A stretch of 64,000 bases of DNA from Erythrobacter litoralis (GCF_001719165.1 NZ_CP017057.1:310001-374000); one strand, 5' to 3'. Positions 17,825 through 26,424 are shown, counted from the stretch's first letter. The notes: generated by a model not told the origin, from the sequence alone. Numbers and translations: made by a program.

Positions 17825-18984
17825 GCCAGGAAAGCGCGGGCGAGAAGACGTTCGACCCAACCGAGAAAAAGAAATCCGACGCTGCGAAAAAGGGCGATAC
17901 GCTGCGATCGCGCGAAGTGGCGACTGCAGCGGCCACAGGGGGCGGTGCGTTCGCCTTATTGATGGTCGCGCCTTGGCTGCTTGACGAAGTGACGCGGGTC
18001 GCGCGTTTGTCGTTTGATTTCGACAGGCAGGCGCTTGACGGCTTCACACCCGGAGCAATCTTATCTGACGCATCGTTAGCCGTGCTGCCGCCGATCTTCA
18101 TTCTCGGTCTTACTGTAGCGATCGCCACCTTAAGCTCGCAACTGGTTCTTGGTGAAGGGCGCTTTGTCCCTGAAAATCTGAGTTTCAAGGGATCACGGAT
18201 CAATCCTCTTGCAGGATTGAAACGGATGTTCGGACTCAACGGATTGATCGAACTGGGTAAGGGCCTCCTTAAATTGGCGTTACTGGGAGCTATCGCCTGG
18301 TGGTGGGGCGCGAGCGCCCTGACCGGCCTACTCGGCCTTGGGCAGGCCGCGCTTGAAGCGCAACTGAGATTTGCCTGGGATGCCGTTGTTGGACTTGTCG
18401 GTTTTCTGGTCCTGGGTCTGTTTGTAATCGCTGCCGTTGACTACCCTCTTCAGCGTTTTCAACGTGGAAAACGGCTGAAGATGAGCTTGCAGGAGTTAAA
18501 GGACGAACTGAAACAGTCTGAAGGGTCACCCGAACTCAAAGCGGCGCGCCGTCAGCGGCAACGGGATCTCGCTCGAGGCGGGGTTGCGAAGGCTATGAAA
18601 GAAGCGCAGTTTGTGGTCGTCAATCCACTTCAGTTCGCGGTTGCCTTGACTTATGATCCGGCGATGGCACCTGCCCCGGTTGTTCTGGCGAAGGGGCGCG
18701 GCGAAACGGCGCTTGCCATCCGCGAAATTGCGGGCGAAGAAGGGCTCCCTATACTTCAGTATCCGCAGCTCGCCCGCGCAATTTACTTCACTGGCCGCAT
18801 CAACCACATGGTGCGAGAAGAGCTATATGTCGCTATCGCCTCGCTGGTCGCCTTCGTTTTCGCGTTGAAGCGCGGCGAACGCCCTCCACGACCGATCGTA
18901 TCCGTACCAGATGCACTCTGCTTCGATGCGGAGGGACGACCAGAAATGCCTGCAAGGGCGGGCCGACAGAACCCCTTAATCTAG
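17821..18984 (+). CDS. flhB: Flagellar export switch protein FlhB with noncanonical cleavage motif
   Basis: A 387-residue protein with the FlhB start (EKTFDPTEKKKSDAAKKGD), four membrane helices and a cytoplasmic C-terminal domain (QELKDELKQSEGSPELKAAR, VVVNPLQFAVALTY, IREIAGEEGLPILQYPQLAR). FlhB normally cleaves itself between Asn and Pro of an NPTH motif, which switches export from hook to filament proteins. Here residues 268-271 are N-P-L-Q: Asn and Pro remain, Thr and His do not. Position matches the Salmonella motif (269-272). The protein otherwise looks full length. Confidence 0.94.
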   Translation: MSQESAGEKTFDPTEKKKSDAAKKGDTLRSREVATAAATGGGAFALLMVAPWLLDEVTRVARLSFDFDRQALDGFTPGAILSDASLAVLPPIFILGLTVAIATLSSQLVLGEGRFVPENLSFKGSRINPLAGLKRMFGLNGLIELGKGLLKLALLGAIAWWWGASALTGLLGLGQAALEAQLRFAWDAVVGLVGFLVLGLFVIAAVDYPLQRFQRGKRLKMSLQELKDELKQSEGSPELKAARRQRQRDLARGGVAKAMKEAQFVVVNPLQFAVALTYDPAMAPAPVVLAKGRGETALAIREIAGEEGLPILQYPQLARAIYFTGRINHMVREELYVAIASLVAFVFALKRGERPPRPIVSVPDALCFDAEGRPEMPARAGRQNPLI

Positions 18985-19009
18985 TCGACGCTCTACCGTT
19001 CTTGGTCTT

Positions 19010-20443
19010 ATGACTAATCCCGGCTCATCAATTATCGCGGCGCTAGGCGCTGGCAGTGGCATCGATTTCATCGGACTCGCCGATGATTTGTCCAATGCCA
19101 CATTTGCTGTTCAGCGTCAGAATCTCGAAAGCCGGAATGAAGCGCTCGAGGCGCGTATCTCGGCGGCTGGTATGTTGCGTAGTTCGTTGAATGATCTGGC
19201 CGCTGCGCTTGGTGAACGGGTGCGAACCGGTGATCTCGCTCCGCGCGGGCGGATCGACAATCCAGCCATCGCGAGCGTTGCGACCCAGCCCGGAGCAATT
19301 CCGCGAGGCCGATACTCGTTAGAAGTAACGCAGCTCGCACAAGGGCAAACGCTTGTAAGTCAACCGTATGACGATATTGGCGACCTCGTAGGTGAGGGCA
19401 CTTTGCGAATTCGCTTTGGTGCGATCGAGGGCGGAGGCTTCACCACTGACGATACGCAGGCCGTGATAGAGATTGACGTCGATGCGGCTGATACTCTCGT
19501 ATCCTTAGCCGCCAAGATAAACGCTGCATCGGACGGGGCGATCTCTGCCAATGCCTTGCAGGGTGCAAACGGAGCACAGCTCGTGCTTAAGGGGCGAGAG
19601 GGCGCGTCAAACGGCTTTGTCCTTGAGCCATCTAGCATTAACGCGCCGGCCGCAGCGCCAGGAAATCTGTCCTATCTAGCCTGGAGTCCAGCGACCGACG
19701 TAGGCGAATTGCGTACTACTCCGCGTGATGCAAACTTTCTTCTCGACACCGTGCCGCTAACCAGTGCCACCAACAGGGTAACTGGCTTGCCTGAAGGCAT
19801 AACTTTGCAGCTGAATGCGACGAATGCCGGCTCGCCAACAACACTGGAATTCTCGAACGACGCTAGCGCGATTACTAGCGTGATGGGCGATTTTGTTTCA
19901 GCCCTGAATGATGTCGTCAGCAGGTTGGGCGAAGTGGCGTCACCGATCGGCGGCGAGTTGGGCAACGATACTGGTGCGCGAGAGCTCCGCCGAGACTTAT
20001 CTCGTCTGACCAGCGTGATTGTGATGCCCAATGCTACGGCGGGAGAGCCCAGCACACTCGCTGATCTAGGGCTGTCGATCAATCGCGACGGGAGTTTTCG
20101 CCTCGATCGCGCTCGTCTCGATGCTACACTGCAAGAGAATCTTGAAGGCACTGCCGCGATGTTTACCACGGGGGTCTTCGGAGTTTTTGCGACAATCGAA
20201 AGGTTGGCTCGAGATAACAGTCTTGCGTCCGATCCGGGTTCATTAGGGGGCTCACTTCAGCGGTTCGAGCGTCAGATCGAAAACAACGACGAACGGCTTT
20301 CGCGGATCGCGGAACAGCAGGAGCAGTTACGCGCACGTCTTACTCGAGAGTTTGCAGCCGCAGAGCGCCGCGTGGCCTCGTCGCAATCGACCCTCAGTTT
20401 CCTGCAGCAGCAAGTTGATGCTTGGTCCTCCCAGCGCGACTGA
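19010..20443 (+). CDS. fliD: Flagellar filament cap protein FliD
   Basis: A 477-residue protein beginning with a FliD N-terminal domain (IIAALGAGSGIDFIGLADDL, RGRYSLEVTQLAQGQTL). The C-terminal part has GTAAMFTTGVFGVFATIERL and a long terminal coiled coil (ERQIENNDERLSRIAEQQEQ). FliD caps the growing filament and folds flagellin. It follows flhB by 25 bases. The usual partner fliS is not found downstream. Confidence 0.9.
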   Translation: MTNPGSSIIAALGAGSGIDFIGLADDLSNATFAVQRQNLESRNEALEARISAAGMLRSSLNDLAAALGERVRTGDLAPRGRIDNPAIASVATQPGAIPRGRYSLEVTQLAQGQTLVSQPYDDIGDLVGEGTLRIRFGAIEGGGFTTDDTQAVIEIDVDAADTLVSLAAKINAASDGAISANALQGANGAQLVLKGREGASNGFVLEPSSINAPAAAPGNLSYLAWSPATDVGELRTTPRDANFLLDTVPLTSATNRVTGLPEGITLQLNATNAGSPTTLEFSNDASAITSVMGDFVSALNDVVSRLGEVASPIGGELGNDTGARELRRDLSRLTSVIVMPNATAGEPSTLADLGLSINRDGSFRLDRARLDATLQENLEGTAAMFTTGVFGVFATIERLARDNSLASDPGSLGGSLQRFERQIENNDERLSRIAEQQEQLRARLTREFAAAERRVASSQSTLSFLQQQVDAWSSQRD

Positions 20444-20561
20444 AGCAACGCTAGATGGTGTTAGGCTATGTCGATCAATCGTAAAGTGGCAGACTTGCTA
20501 AGAGATACTGAGAACTTGCATCGCTTCTGAGCGGCTTGCGCTTAAGGGAAGACCTCGCAAT

Positions 20562-21023
20562 TTAAGCTGCGACTGTGTGAAGGTAGCGCAACATGCTCTC
20601 GAAGCCTCTAGGAGTGAGGCTGACCAGCTTAGATCGTCTATCTTCCGGGTCGATTGCTATGCTGAGGAGGCCTTGTTCTTCAAGAACATTGAGCCAGCGC
20701 AAGGCGGTTGTCGCTGGCGCAGCAGCGCCGATGCAGGCGCTCTTCACCAATACCCTTTCCGAGCTCGCCTGTCGGATGAAAAGGTCAAGAAGAATATCCC
20801 AAGCGGGTTCGCCGAAAAGATTCTTGCTATCGAAAAAGTTGCAGCGACTGCGTCTATTATTGTACGCTCTGCGCGCTATCTCTAATGCTTCTTTTAGCCT
20901 TGTATCTGTATTAATTTGCGTAGGCCCGTAGCTATCACCACCACTTGCTTCCCGAACTTCGTTAAGCAAGTTTTGCATAGCGTCGAGTTTGGCGGATAGA
21001 TCGGTCACATGTCTTTTTGACAT
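20562..21023 (-). CDS. MarR-like winged-helix transcriptional regulator
   Basis: A 153-residue protein with an N-terminal coiled segment (LSAKLDAMQNLLNEVREA) and a C-terminal winged helix (ILLDLFIRQ, PATTALRWLNVLEEQGLLSI, DPEDRRSKLVSLTPRGFESM). The DPEDRR-S-K-LVSLT wing is typical of MarR proteins. It points toward fliD, converging with the fli operon, so it may be a local regulator of motility; this is inferred from position only. Ligand and target are unknown. Confidence 0.8.
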   Translation of the reverse strand: MSKRHVTDLSAKLDAMQNLLNEVREASGGDSYGPTQINTDTRLKEALEIARRAYNNRRSRCNFFDSKNLFGEPAWDILLDLFIRQASSERVLVKSACIGAAAPATTALRWLNVLEEQGLLSIAIDPEDRRSKLVSLTPRGFESMLRYLHTVAA

Positions 21024-21531
21024 AAAAGCACTGCCTTCTTGCTGCCCCGGGTCTGTTTAGTTTTGATAGTAAGACAGAGTCAGTGCGTCAGGATTAAGAA
21101 AAAAAACCTAATGTGCAACCTCCTGCTTGTCGGCCGCGCGATTTTGCATCAGTCGGTGAGGTTAAGCCGAGGGCCATGATCGACGAGCAAATTCCTGAGT
21201 TGAGAGGCTTCGCGTCATGTCCGCACTGCCATGGCCATCCCCAGCCTGACCACCGGGTTTACCGCTGGCGGTTACCCAACTTAGGCCAAGGAATTGGTGG
21301 AAATCATTTGATCCCATGAAGTGCAATAGCGGCTGTGCCAGGCAGATCGTTTAGCCAGAAGCTGAAAAGCAGCTGCGCCGATGACGTCGCACATCTGGCG
21401 TCCGACAAAAGCGGCTGACGCGTTGGTAGCATTGCGAGTGCGTGCTGCGAAGAAGTTCTGCTCGAGTGCAATGTCTTCGTATTCATGGCGAGAAATTGGA
21501 ACATGGCCGGCAAACTAGAAGAATTCTCTCC
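21024..21531. other. Intergenic stretch without a recognised gene
   Basis: About 500 bases between the MarR-like gene (diverging left) and a small minus-strand gene. Open frames here are short, lack good ribosome sites and match no family I know. An A-rich run lies near 21098. It may hold the regulator's promoter and decayed sequence. Confidence 0.4.
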
Positions 21532-21705
21532 TTATTGAAGTTCTTGGATGAATAGCCTGTCCAATAGGCAGGGAGAAGATGGAGAATCGCCATCCAAGAT
21601 ACGATCAAGGACCAGTTGTAGGTGGGCTGCACTTACATAGTCCCCCCGAAATTCGCATTCACTGGCTAACGCCTCTAAACGTCTCAAAAAGAGCATTTCA
21701 TCCAT
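21532..21705 (-). CDS. Small hypothetical protein, 57 residues
   Basis: Minus-strand frame ATG 21705 to TAA 21532-21534, encoding 57 residues that begin MDEMLFLRRLEALASECEF and end LLDRLFIQELQ. A strong ribosome site (AAAGGAG, read from the minus strand at about 21711-21717) sits 5-8 bases upstream. The sequence is amphipathic and probably helical, with no signal or membrane segment. I do not recognise a family. It lies between two regulators beside the flagellar cluster, so it may act in motility control, but that is only positional. Confidence 0.6.
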   Translation of the reverse strand: MDEMLFLRRLEALASECEFRGDYVSAAHLQLVLDRILDGDSPSSPCLLDRLFIQELQ

Positions 21706-21850
21706 CGCAAACTCCTTTGGCCATCTTTATAGCGAAGAATAGCTGCAGGACTTAGGTTATGGCTATAGGGGAAAGCGCTATGTTGGCTGCGATTTTCTAC
21801 GTATTCGCCCTTACTGACTTGGTTACGTGAAAAGGTAAATCTCCTTTTAA

Positions 21851-21866
21851 GCTAACTTTCGTTAGC
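21851..21866 (+). promoter_or_regulatory. Perfect inverted repeat just before the LuxR-type gene
   Basis: GCTAACTTTCGTTAGC is a perfect six-base inverted repeat with a four-base loop. It ends two bases before the ribosome site (AGGGGAG) of the gene at 21880. It could be an operator or an RNA hairpin affecting translation. Confidence 0.4.
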
Positions 21867-21879
21867 CAGGGGAGCGAAT

Positions 21880-22521
21880 ATGGAGCAGATCAAAGAATGC
21901 AGTGGGGCGAGGCTCGTCCTACACATTGTTGAGGCCGAAAGCCGTGTGCGGGCAATGCTCGCGCGAATATGTTTTGAAATGGGCTACCATGCTGAAGTAT
22001 ATACCGGTGTTGAAGAGATAAAAAATTTCCCTCCTAAATCGGGAGTGATTTTAGCTCGTGATAATGCCGATAGGGGGGGCGTCTCTCATCTTATCGACAT
22101 TCTGGCGGAAATGAGTGTCCATCTTCCAGTGATTGCTTTCGACGCGTGCCCACACCCTCAGCGCATCGTTGAGGCGATCAAGGCTGGCGCATTGGACTAT
22201 CTCGAACTTCCATTGGAACGGGAGCGGGTTGCTCGCTGTCTCTTGCGCGTGGCGACTGAGATTGACGAATTCAGTTTGGCGCGCCGCCGCATGTTGGAGG
22301 CCCGCGCTCGCGTCGCTTCCCTATCCCAACGGGAGCGCGAAGTTCTGGATTGGTTGGCCAAAGGTCTGACCAACAAGGGTATCGCGAGGGAATTGAACAT
22401 TAGCCATCGGACTGTCGAGGTGCATCGCTTCAATATGATGAACAAGCTCGACGTCCGCCACGCTGTGGAAGCTGTGCGGCTCATGTATGATGCAGATCAG
22501 CCGGCCTCGATGTCAGCTTAG
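21880..22521 (+). CDS. FixJ/LuxR-type response regulator with atypical receiver
   Basis: A 213-residue protein with an N-terminal receiver-like domain (about 10-125) and a C-terminal LuxR helix-turn-helix (LSQREREVLDWLAKGLTNKG, IARELNISHRTVEVHRFNMM). In the receiver the strand that should carry the phosphorylated Asp reads GVILARDNADRG, with no D-x-x-x-P pattern at the expected place. The later conserved Lys is also not obvious (DYLELPLE where the Lys-Pro motif is expected). It may therefore act without phosphorylation. No kinase gene is adjacent. Confidence 0.8.
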   Translation: MEQIKECSGARLVLHIVEAESRVRAMLARICFEMGYHAEVYTGVEEIKNFPPKSGVILARDNADRGGVSHLIDILAEMSVHLPVIAFDACPHPQRIVEAIKAGALDYLELPLERERVARCLLRVATEIDEFSLARRRMLEARARVASLSQREREVLDWLAKGLTNKGIARELNISHRTVEVHRFNMMNKLDVRHAVEAVRLMYDADQPASMSA

Positions 22522-22807
22522 TTTCTGAGAAAGTACAGATAGAGCGTGCCGAAGATGAAATCATATTTCATGATGAATAGCTCTATTGTAGAAGGTGATG
22601 TATGAGTGGATTTGGGCCCGTTAGTGAGAAGAGTATGGAAGAATTGTGATCAGGGGCCATTTACTCACGTATCCTAAGGAAATATCTTGATTGTGTGTCG
22701 CACGCCTTTGGCTCCAATAGCAGCACTAACGTGGTTCTGTTGATCTCAGAGGCTATTTTTTGAGCAATATACAGATGCGTCTCCGATCGAGCTTTATTTT
22801 TTCGTGG
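22522..22807. other. AT-rich intergenic stretch
   Basis: No convincing gene. It is clearly more AT-rich than its surroundings and contains the inverted repeat TGAAAT-CAT-ATTTCA (22556-22570). A 15-codon frame at 22602 is too short to call. It runs into a decayed transposase. Confidence 0.4.
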
Positions 22808-23130
22808 TTGCGATCCGGTGATTGGCGGATCGTGAGCGGCACGATCTCCGAAGAGCTTGCGGGCCTTGGGGCTATCCGGATGAGTTGACGATCGATGCCG
22901 TTGACCACTGCGCACGTTGGCAAGAACGCCGAAGAAGAGGCTCTTCCGCCACTTATCGGAGTACCATAAGCGGCCCAAACTGCACGCAGTCGGTGGCGGC
23001 CGCGGCCTTCCGTTGATCAATTTACTAAGCAAAGATCGGATGATCGGCTACAAAGGCACTGCGCTGTTGACCGATGGCTTCCTCAAAACCAATGCGTTAC
23101 TTGGCGTGCGCGGGGAGATATGCGCCGGTT
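22808..23130 (+). pseudogene. Internally deleted remnant of an IS5-family transposase
   Basis: Fragments match the intact IS5-family transposase at 2418-3178 in order: WRIVSGTI (about 22820-22843), PDELTIDAVDH (about 22880-22910), then KLHAVGGGRGLPLI, MIGYKGTALLTDGF and LLGVRGE (22978-23120). The middle of the first half is deleted, frames are broken and the catalytic C-terminal part is missing. It is a different copy, not a recent duplicate. It marks the right edge of the flagellar region. Confidence 0.8.
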
Positions 23131-23370
23131 TTGTAAAAGGTTTGCCGAGCTTGCTCTCGCCGCTTGGGATCTGTAATAAACCATCTGTAAAGTTAGATCG
23201 TGCCAGATAATATAAAACTTGTCGGCAGTGCTATGAGTTTGATGATTATTTCGGAAAATCCAAGCGTCGGGGTGATATCCAAACGGATTCGAACCCTTGT
23301 GCCCACGTTTTTCAAAGGCCATTAGTTGCACCGCGGCCGACATTTCATGTCGTCAAGGTAAATGTCTGGG
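23131..23370. other. Intergenic stretch between IS remnant and trmB
   Basis: No supported gene. A minus-strand frame (23083-23343) overlaps the transposase remnant, has no ribosome site and no recognisable domain. Confidence 0.4.
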
Positions 23371-24078
23371 CTAGGTAGGTGTGCGTCTCCAGCGTAAATA
23401 CCAGATCTCATGACCGAATTTTTCGCGTCCTTTCTGTTCGTAGCGCGTTTCGCACCAGCCTGCGGGGCGGTTCTGCCAGCTTGAGGAGCCTTCGACGATC
23501 CATTCGAAGCGTTCGCTGTGGCGCTGCATAACCATCAGCGCATGCCGCAGATAGACGGCATGATCAGTCCCCAAGCGCAACTCGCCGCCCGGCTTGAGCT
23601 TGTCGGCAAAGAGAGAAATCGGACCATCGTTCATCATCCGTCGCTTGGCGTGACGCGCTTTGGGCCAGGGATCGGGGTGAAGAAGATAGATCATAGTTAG
23701 CGCGCCGTCGGGCACCCGGGCGAGAACCTCGAGTGCGTCGCCATGATGCAGTCGAATATTGGCAAGCCGCTGCTCCACGACATGGGTGAGCGCCTGAGCC
23801 ACCCCGTTGAGGAACGGCTCGGCGCCGATGAAGCCATGGTTCGGCAGGAGGTCGGCACGATAGGCGAGATGCTCGCCGCCGCCGAAGCCGATCTCAAAAT
23901 GAAGCGGACAATCCTCGCCGAACAGCCTTTCGGCGGTGACCGGACCCTCTTCGGGCACGGCGATCTGAGGCAGTAGGTTGTCGACCAGTCCCTGCTGTCG
24001 GGCGCGCAGCGGCTTGCCCACCGACCGGCCGTAAAGCCTGCTGAGCGTTGTCGGATCGCCTTCCTTGTAAGCCGTCAT
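23371..24078 (-). CDS. trmB: tRNA (guanine-N7-)-methyltransferase
   Basis: A 235-residue SAM-dependent enzyme that methylates G46 in the tRNA variable loop. Motif I is LHFEIGFGGGEHL. The family motif around YLLHPDPWPKARHAKRRMMN gives the catalytic Asp and the substrate-binding loop. The C-terminal conserved block is GWCETRYEQKGREKFGHEIWYL. In many relatives trmB follows lnt-metK; here it is 14 kb away on the other strand. Confidence 0.96.
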   Translation of the reverse strand: MTAYKEGDPTTLSRLYGRSVGKPLRARQQGLVDNLLPQIAVPEEGPVTAERLFGEDCPLHFEIGFGGGEHLAYRADLLPNHGFIGAEPFLNGVAQALTHVVEQRLANIRLHHGDALEVLARVPDGALTMIYLLHPDPWPKARHAKRRMMNDGPISLFADKLKPGGELRLGTDHAVYLRHALMVMQRHSERFEWIVEGSSSWQNRPAGWCETRYEQKGREKFGHEIWYLRWRRTPT

Positions 24079-24195
24079 CAGGCGTCCGCTAGGGCCAGCG
24101 GGGGGCCTTTGTCCAGCCCCTCGTGCGCGTGCCGGGACGAATTGCAGACCCGCAGGGCTTGAGCATGCTCACCGTCTGCCGCTATCGCGCCCGGC

Positions 24196-25413
24196 ATGAG
24201 CGATCTCTTTGCGAGTTTCAACGAACAGGCGCTGTGGGTGCAGTCGCTGATCGGCCTTCTCCTGCTGGCGCTTGCTGCGCTGGCAGTCAACTTCCTGCTC
24301 AAAAAGGTAATACTGCGCGCCGCCGCACCCTTCCTCGACAAGAAGACCGATACCTCTGACAAGGCCATAGCATGGCTCGCGACGGTGATCCCGCTTCTGA
24401 TCGTCTCGCGCGGGATCAATTTCGTCCCCAACTTGCAGGAAAACGCGCGTCTCGTCGTCACCAATGTCGCGCAAGGGCTGATCGTGCTCTCGATCGCGAT
24501 GGCAATCGTCAAGGCGCTGACCTACGCCAACGAGGTCTACGAACGCCGCCCGATCTCGAAGAACCGGCCGATCAAGGGCTATCTCCAGGTTCTCAAGATC
24601 GTCGTCCTGTGCGGGGCGGCGATCATCGTCATCTCAGTCCTGATCGGGGAGTCGCCGATCGTGCTGCTGGGCGGGCTGGGCGCGATGGCGGCGGTCGTGC
24701 TGCTGGTGTTCAAGGACACAATCCTGAGCCTCGTCGCGAGCGTGCAGCTTTCGTCGAACGATATGCTGCGGGTGGGCGACTGGATCCAAATGCCGAGCAT
24801 GAATGCCGACGGCGACGTGATCGACATCGCGCTGCACACAGTAAAGGTCCAGAATTTCGACAAGACGATCACCACGATCCCGACCCACCGCCTGATTTCG
24901 GACGCCTTCATCAATTGGCGCGGAATGAAGGATGCCGGCGGGCGGCGGATCAAGCGGGCCGTCCATCTCGATCAGAACACGATCCGCTTCCTCGACGACG
25001 ATGAGATTGCGCGGCTATCGCGTTTCCGCCTCATCAAGCCCTATCTCGATGCGAAACGCGCGGAACTCGACGAATGGAACGCGCGCACCCTGTCCGAAGG
25101 CGATGACCTGGTGAATGCCCGGCGGATCACCAATATCGGCACGCTGAGGGCCTATGCGGTCGCCTACATGAAGGACCATCCGCGGGTGCGGGACAAGGGC
25201 TTCACCCTGATGGCGCGCCAGCTCGCCCCGACGCCGCAGGGGGTTCCGCTCGAGCTCTACTGCTTTGCCGCGACTACCGAATGGCCGGTCTATGAGGGGA
25301 TCCAGTCGGACATATTCGACCACATCCTTGCCATCATCCCCGAATTCGGCCTGCGCGTCTTTCAGGAGCCCTCGGGTCTTGATCTCGCCGAGGGCCTGCA
25401 AAGGCTGGACTGA
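24196..25413 (+). CDS. MscS-family mechanosensitive channel, YbdG-like
   Basis: A 405-residue protein with about five membrane helices, the last being the Gly/Ala-rich pore helix (LLGGLGAMAAVVLLVFKDTI). A beta-rich MscS domain follows (LRVGDWIQMP, VIDIALHTVKVQNFDKTITT, IPTHRLISDAFINW). The insertion after the beta domain and the long C-terminal part resemble E. coli YbdG rather than MscS itself. It would relieve turgor under osmotic down-shock. Starts about 115 bases from the divergent trmB; no strong ribosome site is visible. Confidence 0.9.
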   Translation: MSDLFASFNEQALWVQSLIGLLLLALAALAVNFLLKKVILRAAAPFLDKKTDTSDKAIAWLATVIPLLIVSRGINFVPNLQENARLVVTNVAQGLIVLSIAMAIVKALTYANEVYERRPISKNRPIKGYLQVLKIVVLCGAAIIVISVLIGESPIVLLGGLGAMAAVVLLVFKDTILSLVASVQLSSNDMLRVGDWIQMPSMNADGDVIDIALHTVKVQNFDKTITTIPTHRLISDAFINWRGMKDAGGRRIKRAVHLDQNTIRFLDDDEIARLSRFRLIKPYLDAKRAELDEWNARTLSEGDDLVNARRITNIGTLRAYAVAYMKDHPRVRDKGFTLMARQLAPTPQGVPLELYCFAATTEWPVYEGIQSDIFDHILAIIPEFGLRVFQEPSGLDLAEGLQRLD

Positions 25414-25439
25414 ACGGGTGCGCCGTGCAGGCCACGAAA

Positions 25440-25477
25440 GAAAACACCCGGAGCGTCGCCGCCCCGGGTGTTTTCTC
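25440..25477. terminator. Bidirectional terminator between mscS-type gene and ctrA
   Basis: Stem ACACCCGG / CCGGGTGT (25444-25451 and 25464-25471) flanked by A-run on the left and T-run on the right, so it can end transcripts from both converging genes. Confidence 0.8.
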
Positions 25478-25497
25478 GATCGTTCGGGTACCGGCGA

Positions 25498-26193
25498 TCA
25501 GGCGGCTTCGACCTCTTCATTCGAGTCGCGCAGCACATAGCCACGACCCCAGACGGTTTCGATGTAGTTTTCCCCACCGCAAGCATGGCTGAGCTTCTTG
25601 CGCAGCTTGCAGATGAAGACATCGATGATCTTGAGTTCGGGTTCGTCCATTCCGCCATAAAGGTGGTTCAGGAACATTTCCTTGGTCAGCGTCGTGCCCT
25701 TGCGCAAGCTGAGCAGCTCGAGCATCGCGTATTCCTTGCCGGTCAGGTGGACCCGCGCGCCATCGACTTCGACCGTCTTGGCGTCGAGGTTCACGGCGAG
25801 CTTGCCGGTGCGGATGATCGACTGGCTGTGGCCCTTGGAACGGCGCACCACGGCATGGATGCGGGCGACCAGTTCCTCGCGGTGGAATGGCTTGGTCACG
25901 TAATCGTCGGCGCCGAAGCCAAAGCTGCGGATCTTGCTGTCCATTTCCGCGATGCCCGACAAAATCAGGACCGGGGTTTGCACCTTGGCGACGCGCAGCT
26001 TCTTGAGCACGTCATAGCCATGCATGTCCGGCAGGTTCAGGTCGAGCAGGATGATGTCGTAATCGTAGAGCTTGCCCAGATCGAGGCCTTCCTCGCCCAG
26101 GTCCGTCGAATAGACGTTGAACCCTTCGGTCGTGAGCATGAGTTCGATGGCTTTCGCCGTGGTCGGCTCATCCTCGATCAGAAGCACTCGCAT
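25498..26193 (-). CDS. ctrA: Cell cycle response regulator CtrA
   Basis: A 231-residue OmpR-type regulator. The receiver has acidic residues at 8-9, phospho-acceptor Asp51 ([12 protein letters not shown]) and the conserved Lys in [13 protein letters not shown]. The C-terminal winged helix includes [20 protein letters not shown] and the recognition segment [14 protein letters not shown]. CtrA controls cell-cycle and, in many alphaproteobacteria, motility genes; its target sites are TTAA-N7-TTAA. Half-site-like TTAA sequences occur upstream of it (26329, 26358). High similarity to CtrA makes the call firm. Confidence 0.97.
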   Translation of the reverse strand: MRVLLIEDEPTTAKAIELMLTTEGFNVYSTDLGEEGLDLGKLYDYDIILLDLNLPDMHGYDVLKKLRVAKVQTPVLILSGIAEMDSKIRSFGFGADDYVTKPFHREELVARIHAVVRRSKGHSQSIIRTGKLAVNLDAKTVEVDGARVHLTGKEYAMLELLSLRKGTTLTKEMFLNHLYGGMDEPELKIIDVFICKLRKKLSHACGGENYIETVWGRGYVLRDSNEEVEAA

Positions 26194-26424
26194 TGTCGTT
26201 CCCCTGTCGTCACTTGCCCGATCGTCGCCCGCCGTGAAATCCAGCGGGCGAACCTTCGCAGAAGGCGGCCCTTTTCGATTCGCGTTCAGTTCCCGCGGTA
26301 ACGCCTCGGAAAGAGGTGTTGCCCTTCATTAACCACACAACATCTGAACGGGAAAGGTTAATTAAGCGTAAAGCGAGGTTTTACCGCGAGTCGCAGGTAT
26401 TCCTACGCAGACGCACGGGGTGCC
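26194..26424. promoter_or_regulatory. ctrA upstream region with TTAA half-sites
   Basis: The 231 bases between rpoN and ctrA (both minus) contain TTAACC (26329-26334) and TTAATTAA (26358-26365), similar to CtrA half-sites but not at the N7 spacing. A GATTC at 26277-26281 matches the CcrM methylation sequence GANTC. These are known control elements of ctrA in Caulobacter; their role here is inferred. Confidence 0.35.

Noticed and set aside
20468..20530. 20-codon frame after fliD as a possible fliS
   Set aside because: Far too short for FliS (about 130 residues), no similarity and no strong ribosome site.
21113..21319. 68-codon frame with CPHCHGHP
   Set aside because: Cys/His spacing looked zinc-like but the frame has no ribosome site, odd composition and lies in a decayed stretch.
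23083..23343. 86-codon minus-strand frame
   Set aside because: Overlaps the IS5 remnant and matches no family.
26329..26365. Full CtrA box upstream of ctrA
   Set aside because: TTAA half-sites exist but not with the seven-base spacing, so only a weak regulatory note is kept.
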